Part shown: in pieces, positions 1 to 7,102 of the stretch
Position numbering within the stretch: position 1 is the stretch's first letter
Layout of the letters: the number at the start of each line of letters is the position of its first letter
Source of the DNA: an uncultured Taibaiella sp.
GTDB taxonomy: Bacteria; Bacteroidota; Bacteroidia; Chitinophagales; Chitinophagaceae
Reading direction: 5' to 3'
Assembly: GCA_946886975.1 (NCBI GenBank)
Contig: CAMPJV010000134.1
Location: 1-7,102, forward strand
Length of the DNA stretch: 7,102 bases
Program-made: the position numbers and the translations under genes
Notes under the pieces: generated by a model
Database searches by the model: none
The model's input: only the letters and a program-made list of their open reading frames with translations
What the model was told of the DNA's origin: nothing

Positions 1-411
1 GAGACACCTTTGCAGGCGGGGATATGCATGGAAGCAATAGAGGAGTTTCACGCCCATACGCCTATATTGGGTGTGTGCCTGGGTCACCAAGCGCTGGGGA
101 TGTTCTTCGGAGGAAAACTGGTGCATGCCCCCTACCCGATGCATGGAAAGACGAGTGAGGTGAGCCACAGCGGCCATGCGATTTTCAACAACATTCAGTC
201 GCCATGTAGGGTAATGAGGTATCATTCCCTCAGTATAGAAAATATTGAAGGGACGGGGTTGAAGGAGATAGCGCGGAGCAATGATGATAAACAAATTATG
301 GCTATGGTGCACGAGCAGTATCCATGCATTGGCATACAATTTCATCCAGAATCAGTGGGCACTACAAAGGGAATGAGGATGATAGAGAACTGGGCGGCGA
401 TGAGGTTTTAA
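1..411 (+). CDS. trpG/pabA: Glutamine amidotransferase subunit of anthranilate / aminodeoxychorismate synthase (component II), 5'-truncated
   Basis: The reading frame is open from base 1 to the TAA at 409-411, so the gene begins upstream of the window; 136 residues are visible out of roughly 190 usual for the family. Class I glutamine amidotransferase hallmarks are present: the nucleophile elbow GVCLGHQALG with the catalytic Cys at visible residue 26 (codon 76-78), and HPES with catalytic His 115 and Glu 117. The family segment MHGKTS lies between them. The enzyme releases ammonia from glutamine for a chorismate-using partner (TrpE or PabB) in tryptophan or folate synthesis, in the cytoplasm. 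TrpG and PabA cannot be separated by sequence, and many bacteria use one subunit for both. No trpD or other trp gene follows, which slightly favours the PabA role. The TTG at 10 is an internal Leu codon, not a start. The missing N-terminal part would hold the usual opening strand and oxyanion-loop region. Confidence 0.93.
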   Translation, partial: ETPLQAGICMEAIEEFHAHTPILGVCLGHQALGMFFGGKLVHAPYPMHGKTSEVSHSGHAIFNNIQSPCRVMRYHSLSIENIEGTGLKEIARSNDDKQIMAMVHEQYPCIGIQFHPESVGTTKGMRMIENWAAMRF

Positions 412-463
412 GTCTGTTAGCATGGCACAATTTTATACATGAGGTAATGATCTTAATAACCGC

Positions 464-1474
464 ATGGGCCAGCAATACACTACAGAACGGAAGAGGAGCA
501 CATCACTTAAACAGCAATTCCCAGCAGGCATTCAAGCATCTACCCTACGTTTTTTATTCGTCATTTCCACAATGTTTATTGGAAGTCAGCCAGCTTGGGG
601 GCAGGACTCATTAGGCGACAACAGCTTAAAAGCAAAGCTGGATTCAATAGCGCCCTCCGGCCATACCCCTCACGTGTACCGGATGAACTATTGGGTGAGC
701 GGAGCATTTTCTTTGGTTGCTACTGCTGCGGACATCTATGCAATCCCAAATATAATCAAAGCCAAAGAGCCACTTACTGATGATGAGCTAAGAGGGATCA
801 GCACAAATACACATAACGGTTTTGACGAGTGGGCGCTGAAGCAAGACCCATCTAAACGAGAGGAGTTCTATAAGGCATCGGACTATGTACTTCCTGCCAT
901 CATAGTATCCGCGGCGGCACTTGGCTTGGACAAGAACATCCGTAAAGACTGGGCGCGCATACTGATGATGTATTATGAGATGCACTCGGTGACCTTCAGC
1001 ATGTATAACTTCAGTCCCTTTGGGCCGGCGTTTCAGAACAAGATAAGGCCCTACTCATACTACAACTATTATACGGATGACCAAAGAAAGACCGGCAATA
1101 ACCGCAACTCACAATACAGCGGACATACTGCGTCGGCGGCAGCGGCGACCTTCTTTATGGTGAAAGTGTATACTGATTATCACCCTGAGATTGGAAGAAA
1201 GAAATATCTGCTTTACGGACTGGCTACCATACCGCCCCTGGTGGAAGGCTATCTCCGGATGAAAGCGCTGGCGCATTTTCCATCTGATATCCTGATCGGG
1301 CTGGTGGTAGGGGGAGTGTGTGGTGTGGTTGTCCCTGACCTACATAAGTTTAGGAGGCACAACATCAGGTTAGGAGTTATTACTGCACCTATGGGACCGG
1401 GGCTGAGCCTTAGCTGGCAGCCGAACTATGAAAGGACACGGACATCACCGGATTATTCGCCGGGTATTGACTGA
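464..1474 (+). CDS. PAP2-family (type 2 phosphatidic acid phosphatase-like) membrane/secreted phosphatase
   Basis: A 336-residue protein with the vanadium haloperoxidase/PAP2 phosphatase core. Motif 2 is YSGHTAS (Ser219-Gly220-His221) and motif 3 is R265-x5-H271-x3-D275 (RMKALAHFPSD); the two histidines would be the phosphoenzyme nucleophile and its acid/base partner. Motif 1 is only partly kept: KIRPY supplies Arg195-Pro196, but the Lys expected seven residues before the Arg is Pro188. Hydrophobic stretches lie near residues 77-98, 140-155, 246-262 and 275-291. A signal-peptide-like segment (about 28-46, ending PAWG before QDS) follows an unusually long polar N-terminus of about 27 residues, so the export start may be misjudged. 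ATG 464 is chosen because an in-frame stop sits at 440-442 and the next in-frame ATG (residue 37) falls inside the signal segment. There is no convincing ribosome binding site. Substrate is unknown; lipid phosphates or undecaprenyl pyrophosphate are typical for the family. The gene converges on birA with 12 bp between the stops. Confidence 0.85.
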   Translation: MGQQYTTERKRSTSLKQQFPAGIQASTLRFLFVISTMFIGSQPAWGQDSLGDNSLKAKLDSIAPSGHTPHVYRMNYWVSGAFSLVATAADIYAIPNIIKAKEPLTDDELRGISTNTHNGFDEWALKQDPSKREEFYKASDYVLPAIIVSAAALGLDKNIRKDWARILMMYYEMHSVTFSMYNFSPFGPAFQNKIRPYSYYNYYTDDQRKTGNNRNSQYSGHTASAAAATFFMVKVYTDYHPEIGRKKYLLYGLATIPPLVEGYLRMKALAHFPSDILIGLVVGGVCGVVVPDLHKFRRHNIRLGVITAPMGPGLSLSWQPNYERTRTSPDYSPGID

Positions 1475-1486
1475 CAAACAGGTGAG

Positions 1487-2251
1487 CTACTCCCATCGCC
1501 ATTCCTGAGAACCGTGGCTGTAACGCATAATGCTACCGTCCGCCATCTCGACCTCCAACTGGCCGTTGACATTTGCACCCTTAATTATAGCCTTCCAGTG
1601 GTGAGATCCGGAAGAAAAAGACTGAGCATAATCCTTTCTATATAAAAAGTCGTTATACTCCTTCATAATTTCACCGGATGTTCCGGAGAGGCTCAAAGTT
1701 TTTCTGTAGATGCCCTCCCTAATCTGGCGGAATACGGCAGATATCGGGAATATCCTGCCATTAGCAGCAAGTGTTAGTGAAGTAGCAAAGGGCAAGTCTG
1801 CGGAAAAAGAGGTTTGTGATACGTTGAGTCCAAGGCCGATAATGCTAAAGCTCCAGCTATTACCTCTAAGGACATTCTCGATAAGGATACCGCCTGCCTT
1901 TTTGTCATTGATTATAATATCATTAGGCCACTTGATGCGCACGTCCCAGCCCTCATACAGATGAGCTAATACATCGGCTATTGCCACCGCTACTGCAGCA
2001 TTGAATACAAACTGATGTTCCAGGATGCAGTCAGGTACACATATAAAGCTGGCAAGCAAACTCTCCCCTGGCACATCCTTCCAGCGCCTTCCACGCTGGC
2101 CTTTGCCGCCAGTCTGGGCTCTTGCCAGGACTGTCAGGCCAGCCTGTGCCGTATCGGCATCAATTAGCCGCATGGCATAGTTATTGGTACTATCAATGGT
2201 ATCAAGCTCTATTATGGGTGCATCCAATAATGACTGTAACCGGGGAGCCAA
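1487..2251 (-). CDS. birA: Biotin--[biotin carboxyl-carrier protein] ligase, monofunctional (no HTH domain)
   Basis: A 254-residue cytoplasmic enzyme that makes biotinyl-5'-AMP from biotin and ATP and transfers biotin to the carrier lysine of carboxylases such as acetyl-CoA carboxylase. Catalytic-domain motifs appear in order: DSTNNYA (20-26), the biotinyl-AMP loop QTGGKGQRGRRW (46-57), KWPND (107-111), KKAGGILIE (117-125, with the conserved active-site Lys) and GLGLNVS (139-145). The last 50 or so residues (about 205-254, ending EWRWE) fit the small SH3-like C-terminal domain. E. coli BirA is about 320 residues because of an N-terminal winged helix; that part is absent here, so this is a ligase without repressor function. 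The start is TTG (complement of 2249-2251). No in-frame ATG or GTG reaches back to give a better start, although Ile (ATT, 2261-2263) or another codon cannot be excluded. The stop is TAG at 1489-1487. It is divergent from rsfS across 56 bp. Confidence 0.93.
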   Translation of the reverse strand: MAPRLQSLLDAPIIELDTIDSTNNYAMRLIDADTAQAGLTVLARAQTGGKGQRGRRWKDVPGESLLASFICVPDCILEHQFVFNAAVAVAIADVLAHLYEGWDVRIKWPNDIIINDKKAGGILIENVLRGNSWSFSIIGLGLNVSQTSFSADLPFATSLTLAANGRIFPISAVFRQIREGIYRKTLSLSGTSGEIMKEYNDFLYRKDYAQSFSSGSHHWKAIIKGANVNGQLEVEMADGSIMRYSHGSQEWRWE

Positions 2252-2271
2252 AGATTCAGTAATTTTGAGTG

Positions 2272-2279
2272 TAAAGATA
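2272..2279 (-). promoter_or_regulatory. Candidate -7 element of a birA promoter
   Basis: Read on the minus strand this is TATCTTTA, which matches seven of eight positions of the Bacteroidetes -7 consensus TAnnTTTG. It lies about 20 nt upstream of the TTG start of birA, implying a short leader. A TTTG on the same strand (2292-2289) is only 9 nt away, far short of the usual spacing of about 19 nt to a -33 box, so only the -7 element is supported. The region is AT-rich, so a chance match is quite possible. Confidence 0.22.
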
Positions 2280-2307
2280 TTGCCAACACAAAACAGAAAA
2301 GTAGCTT

Positions 2308-2706
2308 TTGGAGAAAATAATCACTGCGCTGCAAGGACGTAAGAAATCAGAGACCCGACTCACAAGGAATAGTAAATTATTTAAGAATATCCTGAAAGCT
2401 ATAAAGGATAAGAAAGGAAAGGCGATTGTGTCACTCGACCTTCGGAAGATAGACGAGGCAGTTGCGGATTTCTTTATTGTATGTGAGGCACAGTCACATA
2501 TACAAATCAAAGCCATAGCAGATAATATAGAGGAACTGGTGGCTAAGGAATGTGGTGAAAAGCCGTTTCATTCCGAGCAGGGCAATCAGTGGACATTGGT
2601 TGATTATGTAAACATTGTGGTGCATGTATTTGAACATGAACATCGCAAGTTTTATGATCTGGAGAGCCTCTGGGAAGATGCGGGGCGTATGGAGCATAAT
2701 GACTAA
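2308..2706 (+). CDS. rsfS: Ribosomal silencing factor RsfS (Iojap/DUF143 family)
   Basis: A 132-residue cytoplasmic protein. The Iojap/RsfS domain spans about residues 23-125 and shows family segments DLRKIDEAVADFF (44-56), a central helix IKAIADNIEE (67-76), WTLVDYVNIVVHVF (95-108) and FYDLESLW (115-122). RsfS binds ribosomal protein uL14 (L14) on the 50S subunit and blocks subunit joining, which lowers translation when nutrients are scarce. The start is inferred to be TTG 2308: the preceding in-frame codon group holds a TAG at 2302-2304, and no ATG or GTG occurs before the domain. The first 22 or so residues are a basic, poorly conserved extension, so a start at a non-standard downstream codon is possible. 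ftsH begins 39 bp after the stop with no terminator between, which suggests co-transcription. The rsfS-ftsH pair is a familiar Bacteroidetes arrangement. Confidence 0.93.
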   Translation: MEKIITALQGRKKSETRLTRNSKLFKNILKAIKDKKGKAIVSLDLRKIDEAVADFFIVCEAQSHIQIKAIADNIEELVAKECGEKPFHSEQGNQWTLVDYVNIVVHVFEHEHRKFYDLESLWEDAGRMEHND

Positions 2707-2745
2707 TATTGCCCACTTAATAGAAACAATACCGACAAGCGACAA

Positions 2746-4764
2746 ATGGAAGATAATAAACAAAGACCTCTCGCACCGGGAGGCGACAATAAAAGCCCGA
2801 GAAAAGGGCCGCGATTTAATATATACTGGGTTTACGGAATCATTTTCGTAGCCCTTATAGTATTGCAGTTCTACAGTAGCAATTTTACATCGAGCACAGT
2901 TACCAAGAGTTTCGTGGAATTCAGGGACGACTACCTATATCAAGGCAAGGTTGATCATGTGAACGTGGTGAATAACAGCGAGGTTGAAGTATTTCTTGTG
3001 AAGGACACCGCAAAGCCTGCGACTCCGGAAGATAAGGGCCCATTGGGCTTTAGCAGTAATGAAAAGACCCCTGCCTTTACATTTAAGATAGGGTCGGACG
3101 AGCAGTTTAGAGACGACATGTCTGATGCACTTCAGAAAATGCCTCCTACGGTGAAGGAACCAAAGGTGTACTATGACGTACGAGGGAATTGGCTTAGGGA
3201 CATCCTGAACTCATTCTTACTGCCTATTATCATAATGGTTGCCCTGTGGTTCTTAATCATGCGCAAGATGGGCGGCGGAGCGCCAGGTGGCGGTGCCGGC
3301 GGCATCTTTAATATCGGTAAATCCAAGGCTCAGCTATTTGAGAAAGGCACGAGAGTGAACATCACCTTTAACGACGTTGCGGGTCTGGATGAAGCTAAGG
3401 TGGAGGTGATGGAGATCGTCGATTTCCTTAAGAATCCTAAGAAGTACACCGCACTGGGAGGTAAAATCCCCAAGGGAGCCCTGCTAGTAGGACCTCCAGG
3501 TACCGGTAAGACCTTGCTGGCGAAAGCCGTTGCAGGAGAAGCGCAGGTACCATTCTTCTCTATGTCTGGCTCTGATTTCGTGGAGCTTTTCGTGGGTGTG
3601 GGTGCGAGTCGTGTACGTGACCTCTTTAAACAGGCACGTGAGAAGGCGCCTTGTATTGTATTTATTGATGAGATAGACGCTATAGGTCGCGCACGTGGTA
3701 AGAATATGGTGATGAGCAATGATGAGCGGGAGAACACACTGAATCAGCTTCTCGTAGAAATGGATGGCTTTAGTGGTGACACCGGCATTATAGTACTGGC
3801 AGCAACGAACAGACCTGATGTACTTGATACCGCATTGCTGCGCCCGGGTCGTTTCGACCGTCAGATATCTATTGATATTCCGGACGTAAAGGGAAGAGAG
3901 AAGATATTTGAGGTGCACCTGATGCCGATTAAGAAGTCGAAGGACCTGAACATATATAAGTTGGCAGTACAGACACCCGGATTTGCGGGAGCTGACATTG
4001 CTAACATCTGTAACGAAGCAGCACTAATCGCTGCCAGAAAGGGTAAGAGCGAAGTGGAAATGAGTGACTTCAATGATGCGATAGACAGAGTTATCGGGGG
4101 TCTCGAGAAGAAAAATAAGATCATCTCACCAGAGGAGAAGAAGGTAATCGCCTTTCACGAAGCAGGTCACGCGGTTTGCGGCTGGTTCCTGGAGCACGCA
4201 CATCCACTCATCAAGGTGTCCATTGTACCGAGGGGAGTTGCCGCATTAGGATATGCACAATACCTTCCAAAGGAACAATATCTCTATACCCTGGAGCAGA
4301 TGCAGGATCAGATGGTCGCACTATTCGGAGGCCGTGCTGCAGAAGAGCTGATATTCGGAAAAGTATCTACCGGAGCGCAGAACGACCTGGAGCGCATTAC
4401 GAAGATGTCGTATAGCATGGTGAGCGTTTATGGAATGAATGAGAAGGTGGGCAACATCTCTTATTACGATGGTAACCAGGAGTATTCAATGAATAAACCT
4501 TATTCAGAAGAGACTGCCAAAATCATTGACGAGGAGGTCCGCAAACTGATTGCAGAGCAATATACGCGGACAAAAGAACTCCTCAGCAAACACCTTCACC
4601 AACTTACAGCTCTTGCAGAGGAGCTCCTTAAGAAGGAGGTATTATATAAAGATGACCTGGAAAGGCTTATTGGTAAACGTCCGTACGAGGACATGTCTCC
4701 CAATGAAGGCATACCTCCGGTAGCGGGCATAGCCAATGACGGCACCCCTGTACATCCAGCGTAA
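2746..4764 (+). CDS. ftsH: ATP-dependent zinc metalloprotease FtsH
   Basis: A 672-residue inner-membrane AAA+ protease that extracts and degrades misfolded membrane proteins and selected regulators. Domains in order: a basic cytoplasmic tail (1-25), TM1 (about 26-42), periplasmic domain (about 43-148), TM2 (about 154-172), and a Gly-rich linker (176-186, [11 protein letters not shown]). The AAA+ module follows, with Walker A GPPGTGKT (249-256), pore loop FVG (282-284), Walker B IVFIDEID (304-311) and the second region of homology with arginine fingers R366 and R369. The M41 protease domain carries the zinc motif HEAGH (471-475, catalytic Glu472), with Asp547 in the NDLER segment as the likely third zinc ligand. 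All catalytic residues are present. The ATG at 2746 gives a normal N-terminus. Length is usual for the family, and the tail ends in a Pro/Gly-rich stretch. The gene lies 39 bp after rsfS and is followed by a strong terminator. Confidence 0.98.
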   Translation: MEDNKQRPLAPGGDNKSPRKGPRFNIYWVYGIIFVALIVLQFYSSNFTSSTVTKSFVEFRDDYLYQGKVDHVNVVNNSEVEVFLVKDTAKPATPEDKGPLGFSSNEKTPAFTFKIGSDEQFRDDMSDALQKMPPTVKEPKVYYDVRGNWLRDILNSFLLPIIIMVALWFLIMRKMGGGAPGGGAGGIFNIGKSKAQLFEKGTRVNITFNDVAGLDEAKVEVMEIVDFLKNPKKYTALGGKIPKGALLVGPPGTGKTLLAKAVAGEAQVPFFSMSGSDFVELFVGVGASRVRDLFKQAREKAPCIVFIDEIDAIGRARGKNMVMSNDERENTLNQLLVEMDGFSGDTGIIVLAATNRPDVLDTALLRPGRFDRQISIDIPDVKGREKIFEVHLMPIKKSKDLNIYKLAVQTPGFAGADIANICNEAALIAARKGKSEVEMSDFNDAIDRVIGGLEKKNKIISPEEKKVIAFHEAGHAVCGWFLEHAHPLIKVSIVPRGVAALGYAQYLPKEQYLYTLEQMQDQMVALFGGRAAEELIFGKVSTGAQNDLERITKMSYSMVSVYGMNEKVGNISYYDGNQEYSMNKPYSEETAKIIDEEVRKLIAEQYTRTKELLSKHLHQLTALAEELLKKEVLYKDDLERLIGKRPYEDMSPNEGIPPVAGIANDGTPVHPA

Positions 4765-4782
4765 GTAAAAGAATATTTAAAG

Positions 4783-4811
4783 AAAGCGGTGGTTTTAGCC
4801 ACCGCTTTTTT
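4783..4811 (+). terminator. Rho-independent terminator after ftsH
   Basis: A perfect 10-bp inverted repeat, AAAGCGGTGG (4783-4792) and CCACCGCTTT (4799-4808), encloses a 6-nt loop TTTTAG and runs into a six-T tract (4806-4811). It lies 18 bp after the ftsH stop and should end the rsfS-ftsH transcript. The LUD gene downstream therefore probably needs its own promoter or depends on read-through. Confidence 0.93.
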
Positions 4812-4818
4812 ATTTTTG
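4811..4818 (+). promoter_or_regulatory. Candidate -7 element of a promoter for the LUD-ade unit
   Basis: TATTTTTG fits the Bacteroidetes -7 consensus TAnnTTTG at every fixed position and ends 16 nt before the ATG of the LUD gene. No TTTG box is found at the usual spacing of about 19 nt upstream, where the terminator stem lies instead. The motif starts at the last T of the terminator tract, so it may simply reflect T-richness. A purine run GAGGGG (4818-4823) lies 11 nt before the start codon and is at best a weak ribosome binding site. Confidence 0.33.
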
Positions 4819-4834
4819 AGGGGTATTACTGCTC

Positions 4835-5494
4835 ATGCAAACATTCAGAACCTCCAAAGCGAAAGAGAAGATACTCAGTAAGATCAGAAATGGCCTCAGC
4901 AACGGAACACTCCCCATGCCGTTTCCTGACGCGGAGCTAGAAAATGCTCAATCGATCTATCATTTTGAGGATACTACTCGAGAAGAAGCTTTTGCAGAGG
5001 CATTTATTAAACTGGGTGGTAAATTCATCTTCTGTGAAAACGAAGGGGAGTTGTTAGAAGGCATACACTCATTGTACGATGCACGCGGGTGGAAGGAGGT
5101 GCTGTGTACAGAAAAAGAACTGATCACGCTATTTCACAACAACAAACTTGCCTTCATAGCTAAGGCTGAAGGCGGAAGTGACGGTGCAGATGCATGCATT
5201 ACATATGCCGAGGCTTTGGTTGGACGGACGGGCTCTTTAATCATCAGCAGCAGACAAAACCTGGGAAGAGTTGCTCCTGTTTTCTACCCCGTTCATATAG
5301 TAGTCGCTTACACAAGCCAGGTGGTGAAGGACATCCAACAAGGCCTTGACCTGATAAAGAGCAAATATGGCGCTGATATTCCTTCGATGATAAACCTCAA
5401 TACCGGCCCCAGCCGTACTGCTGACATCGAAAAAACGCTTGTAGTAGGCGTCCATGGACCGGCTGAGGTCTTCTGCTTCCTAATAAATTCCTAA
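4835..5494 (+). CDS. LUD-domain (LutC/YkgG-like) protein
   Basis: A 219-residue soluble protein of the LUD family. The C-terminal half holds the family signature: GADACITYAEALVGRTGSL (117-135), a central strand region to about 165, and GPSRTADIEKTLVVGVHGP (191-209) near the end. LutC acts with the iron-sulfur proteins LutA and LutB in L-lactate oxidation in Bacillus and others. This protein resembles LutC rather than LutB: it has no ferredoxin-type cysteine cluster, only isolated Cys at 67, 91, 121 and 214. No lutA or lutB is in the window, so a role in lactate use is not shown; stand-alone LUD proteins next to ftsH are, as far as I recall, common in Bacteroidetes and of unknown function. The ATG at 4835 gives a normal N-terminus. 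The stop TAA touches the next gene's ATG, indicating translational coupling. Confidence 0.88.
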   Translation: MQTFRTSKAKEKILSKIRNGLSNGTLPMPFPDAELENAQSIYHFEDTTREEAFAEAFIKLGGKFIFCENEGELLEGIHSLYDARGWKEVLCTEKELITLFHNNKLAFIAKAEGGSDGADACITYAEALVGRTGSLIISSRQNLGRVAPVFYPVHIVVAYTSQVVKDIQQGLDLIKSKYGADIPSMINLNTGPSRTADIEKTLVVGVHGPAEVFCFLINS

Positions 5495-7102
5495 ATGCCT
5501 TCCTTTGAGCTATCCGGAAAAGTTGTTGATCTATTTAAGAGATCCATCTATTCTGCTACAGTCTCCATAAAAGAAGGTAAGATCTATTCTATTCAGCCCA
5601 TCGAGAAAGCACCTGACAGATACATCCTGCCAGGATTGGTTGACGCTCATGTTCATATTGAGAGTTCGATGTTACCTCCATCTTCGTTTGCAAGACTTGC
5701 AGTTGTACACGGGACGGTGGCAACGGTTTCTGATCCACACGAGATTGCCAATGTATGTGGTGCAGAGGGGATAAGGTTTATGATTGCAAATAGTAAAGAA
5801 TCTCCTCTTAAGATATTCTTTGGGGCGCCGTCCTGTGTACCAGCTACCTCCTTTGAAACGGCCGGAGCTCTGATCAATGCAGGCGAAGTCGGGGCTCTGA
5901 TGCATGACAAGGACATCTGGTACTTGTCGGAAGTAATGAATTATCCGGGAGTAATAAACAAGGACCCCGAAGTTCTGGCAAAACTCGCCAGGGCAAGAGA
6001 AGCAGGAAAGCCAATAGACGGGCATGCGCCTGGCCTTAGAGGTGAAATGTTGACAAGATATGCTGCGGCCGGGATCTCTACCGACCATGAATCCTTCGAA
6101 TTGGAGGAGGCATTAGACAAGGTTAAGAACGGCATGTACTGCCTTATAAGAGAGGGAAGTGCAGCAAAGAACTTTGATGCACTTATCCCAATGCTGCGAA
6201 CGCATCCGGAGAGTGTAATGTTTTGCTGCGACGATAAGCATCCGGACGAACTTCTGCTGCACCATATTAACGATCATGTTAAGAGGGCCCTCGCAAATGG
6301 CTATGACATCTTTGACGTGCTAGTTGCCGCTTCAGTGCATCCTGTAACTCATTATGGCCTGCCTGTCGGGTTGCTACGAGAAGGGGATGCTGCAGACTTT
6401 ATAGTAGTGGACCGTCTTAAAGAGTTTAATATCACTCAAACATATATAGATGGCCGCCTTGTTGCAGAGAATGGGAAAAGCTTGCTGCCTCATGTATCCG
6501 TAGAGCCAAAAAACAACTTCTGTGCGACCCCTACTACACCAAAAGAATTTGGGCTAAAAGCTATTAGTGGCAAGCGAAACATCCGTGTCATCGAAGCAGT
6601 GGAAGGTCAGTTAGTAACGAGGGGATGTATAGAGAAAGCAAAAATAGTGCACGGGAAATTAGTCTGTGACCCTGAAAATGATATCCTAAAGATTGTTGTT
6701 ATCAACCGCTATGCTCCGGGAGTTGCTCCGGCAATTGGATTCATAAAAAACTTCGGACTTAAGAAAGGAGCAATTGCCTCGACGATAGCGCATGATTGCC
6801 ATAACATCATAGCCGTTGGAGCAGACGACGGGGCTTTATCTGCTGCGGTGAATGCTGTTATAGAGGCAAAAGGGGGTATTTCAGTAGCTGAGAGCAAGCA
6901 CGACGTGTATTGTCTTCCCTTGGCCATAGCTGGGTTGATGAGCACTGAAGACGCCTATACAGTCGCAGAGGAGTATTCTGCAATGGACAAGAGAGCCAAA
7001 GAACTTGGATCAACTCTAAGGTCACCATTCATGACCCTATCTTTCATGGCATTACTGGTAATTCCCTCTATTAAGTTGAGTGATCAGGGCTTGTTTGACG
7101 GC
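5495..7102 (+). CDS. ade: Adenine deaminase, 3'-truncated by the window end
   Basis: The frame is open from ATG 5495 to the last base, giving 536 residues; bacterial adenine deaminases of this shorter type run to about 540-550, so only a few C-terminal residues should be missing. The enzyme converts adenine to hypoxanthine and ammonia in purine salvage, in the cytoplasm, with a binuclear metal centre. Amidohydrolase features visible are DAHVHIES (50-57, metal ligands His52 and His54), SEVMN (145-149, likely ligand Glu146), DGHAPG (175-180, His177), STDHES (195-200, His198) and CCDDKHP (244-250, catalytic Asp). The family's C-terminal adenine deaminase domain follows from about residue 360, including TIAHDCHN (430-437). 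The ATG directly follows the TAA of the LUD gene with no spacer and no ribosome binding site, so termination-reinitiation is likely. No frameshift or internal stop is seen. Confidence 0.95.
   Translation, partial: MPSFELSGKVVDLFKRSIYSATVSIKEGKIYSIQPIEKAPDRYILPGLVDAHVHIESSMLPPSSFARLAVVHGTVATVSDPHEIANVCGAEGIRFMIANSKESPLKIFFGAPSCVPATSFETAGALINAGEVGALMHDKDIWYLSEVMNYPGVINKDPEVLAKLARAREAGKPIDGHAPGLRGEMLTRYAAAGISTDHESFELEEALDKVKNGMYCLIREGSAAKNFDALIPMLRTHPESVMFCCDDKHPDELLLHHINDHVKRALANGYDIFDVLVAASVHPVTHYGLPVGLLREGDAADFIVVDRLKEFNITQTYIDGRLVAENGKSLLPHVSVEPKNNFCATPTTPKEFGLKAISGKRNIRVIEAVEGQLVTRGCIEKAKIVHGKLVCDPENDILKIVVINRYAPGVAPAIGFIKNFGLKKGAIASTIAHDCHNIIAVGADDGALSAAVNAVIEAKGGISVAESKHDVYCLPLAIAGLMSTEDAYTVAEEYSAMDKRAKELGSTLRSPFMTLSFMALLVIPSIKLSDQGLFDG

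Noticed and set aside
412..463. Promoter or ribosome binding site upstream of the PAP2 gene
   Set aside because: No TAnnTTTG motif is present, and the only purine run (GAGG, 441-444) lies 19 nt before the ATG, too far for a normal ribosome binding site.
324..614. 96-residue plus-strand open frame spanning the trpG/pabA end and the PAP2 start
   Set aside because: It overlaps two well-supported genes in another frame, its translation resembles no family I know, and its composition is not protein-like.
1475..1486. Possible bidirectional terminator between the converging PAP2 and birA genes
   Set aside because: The 12-bp gap and its flanks show no convincing GC-rich inverted repeat with T tracts on either strand.
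2494..2851. Open frames around the rsfS-ftsH junction on both strands
   Set aside because: Both overlap the conserved C-terminus of RsfS and the N-terminal membrane region of FtsH, and neither shows a recognisable domain.
3330..4124. Several antisense open frames (87-144 residues) within ftsH
   Set aside because: They are complementary-strand shadows of the highly conserved AAA+ coding region, with low-complexity translations and no independent start signal.
5653..6135. Overlapping antisense open frames opposite adenine deaminase
   Set aside because: The plus-strand frame is intact and carries all the enzyme's motifs; the antisense translations are Cys/Arg-rich or Ser/Ala-rich noise.

Overview
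The window is an ordinary chromosomal stretch of a Bacteroidetes-type bacterium. The assignment rests on several things: an FtsH with a Gly-rich linker after its second membrane helix, the rsfS-ftsH-LUD gene order, near absence of strong Shine-Dalgarno sites, TAnnTTTG-like promoter motifs, and protein sequences that read like Chitinophagaceae or related families. Base composition is moderate. There are no rRNAs, tRNAs, insertion sequences, CRISPR arrays or phage genes. The genus cannot be named from the sequence alone.

Layout: (1) 1-411, the 3' part of a glutamine amidotransferase of the TrpG/PabA type, cut by the window start. (2) 464-1474, a secreted or membrane-anchored PAP2-type acid phosphatase with an atypical first motif. 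(3) 1487-2251 on the minus strand, a biotin-protein ligase (BirA) without a DNA-binding domain, converging on the phosphatase gene. (4) A 56-bp divergent region, then rsfS (2308-2706, ribosomal silencing factor) and ftsH (2746-4764, membrane AAA+ zinc protease), probably one transcript ending at a clear intrinsic terminator (4783-4811). (5) A second short unit, an orphan LutC/LUD-domain gene (4835-5494) directly abutting an adenine deaminase gene (5495 to the window end, missing only a few C-terminal codons by family length).

How they work together: these are mostly housekeeping genes. RsfS and FtsH are both linked to protein homeostasis (ribosome dormancy, membrane protein quality control). 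BirA charges carboxylases with biotin. The amidotransferase feeds ammonia to chorismate in folate or tryptophan synthesis. Adenine deaminase works in purine salvage. The LUD gene has no LutA/LutB partner in view.

I found no evidence of a new multi-gene system. The points most worth a second look are the LUD-adenine deaminase coupling, the altered PAP2 motif 1, and the divergent birA/rsfS pair in which both genes appear to start with TTG.
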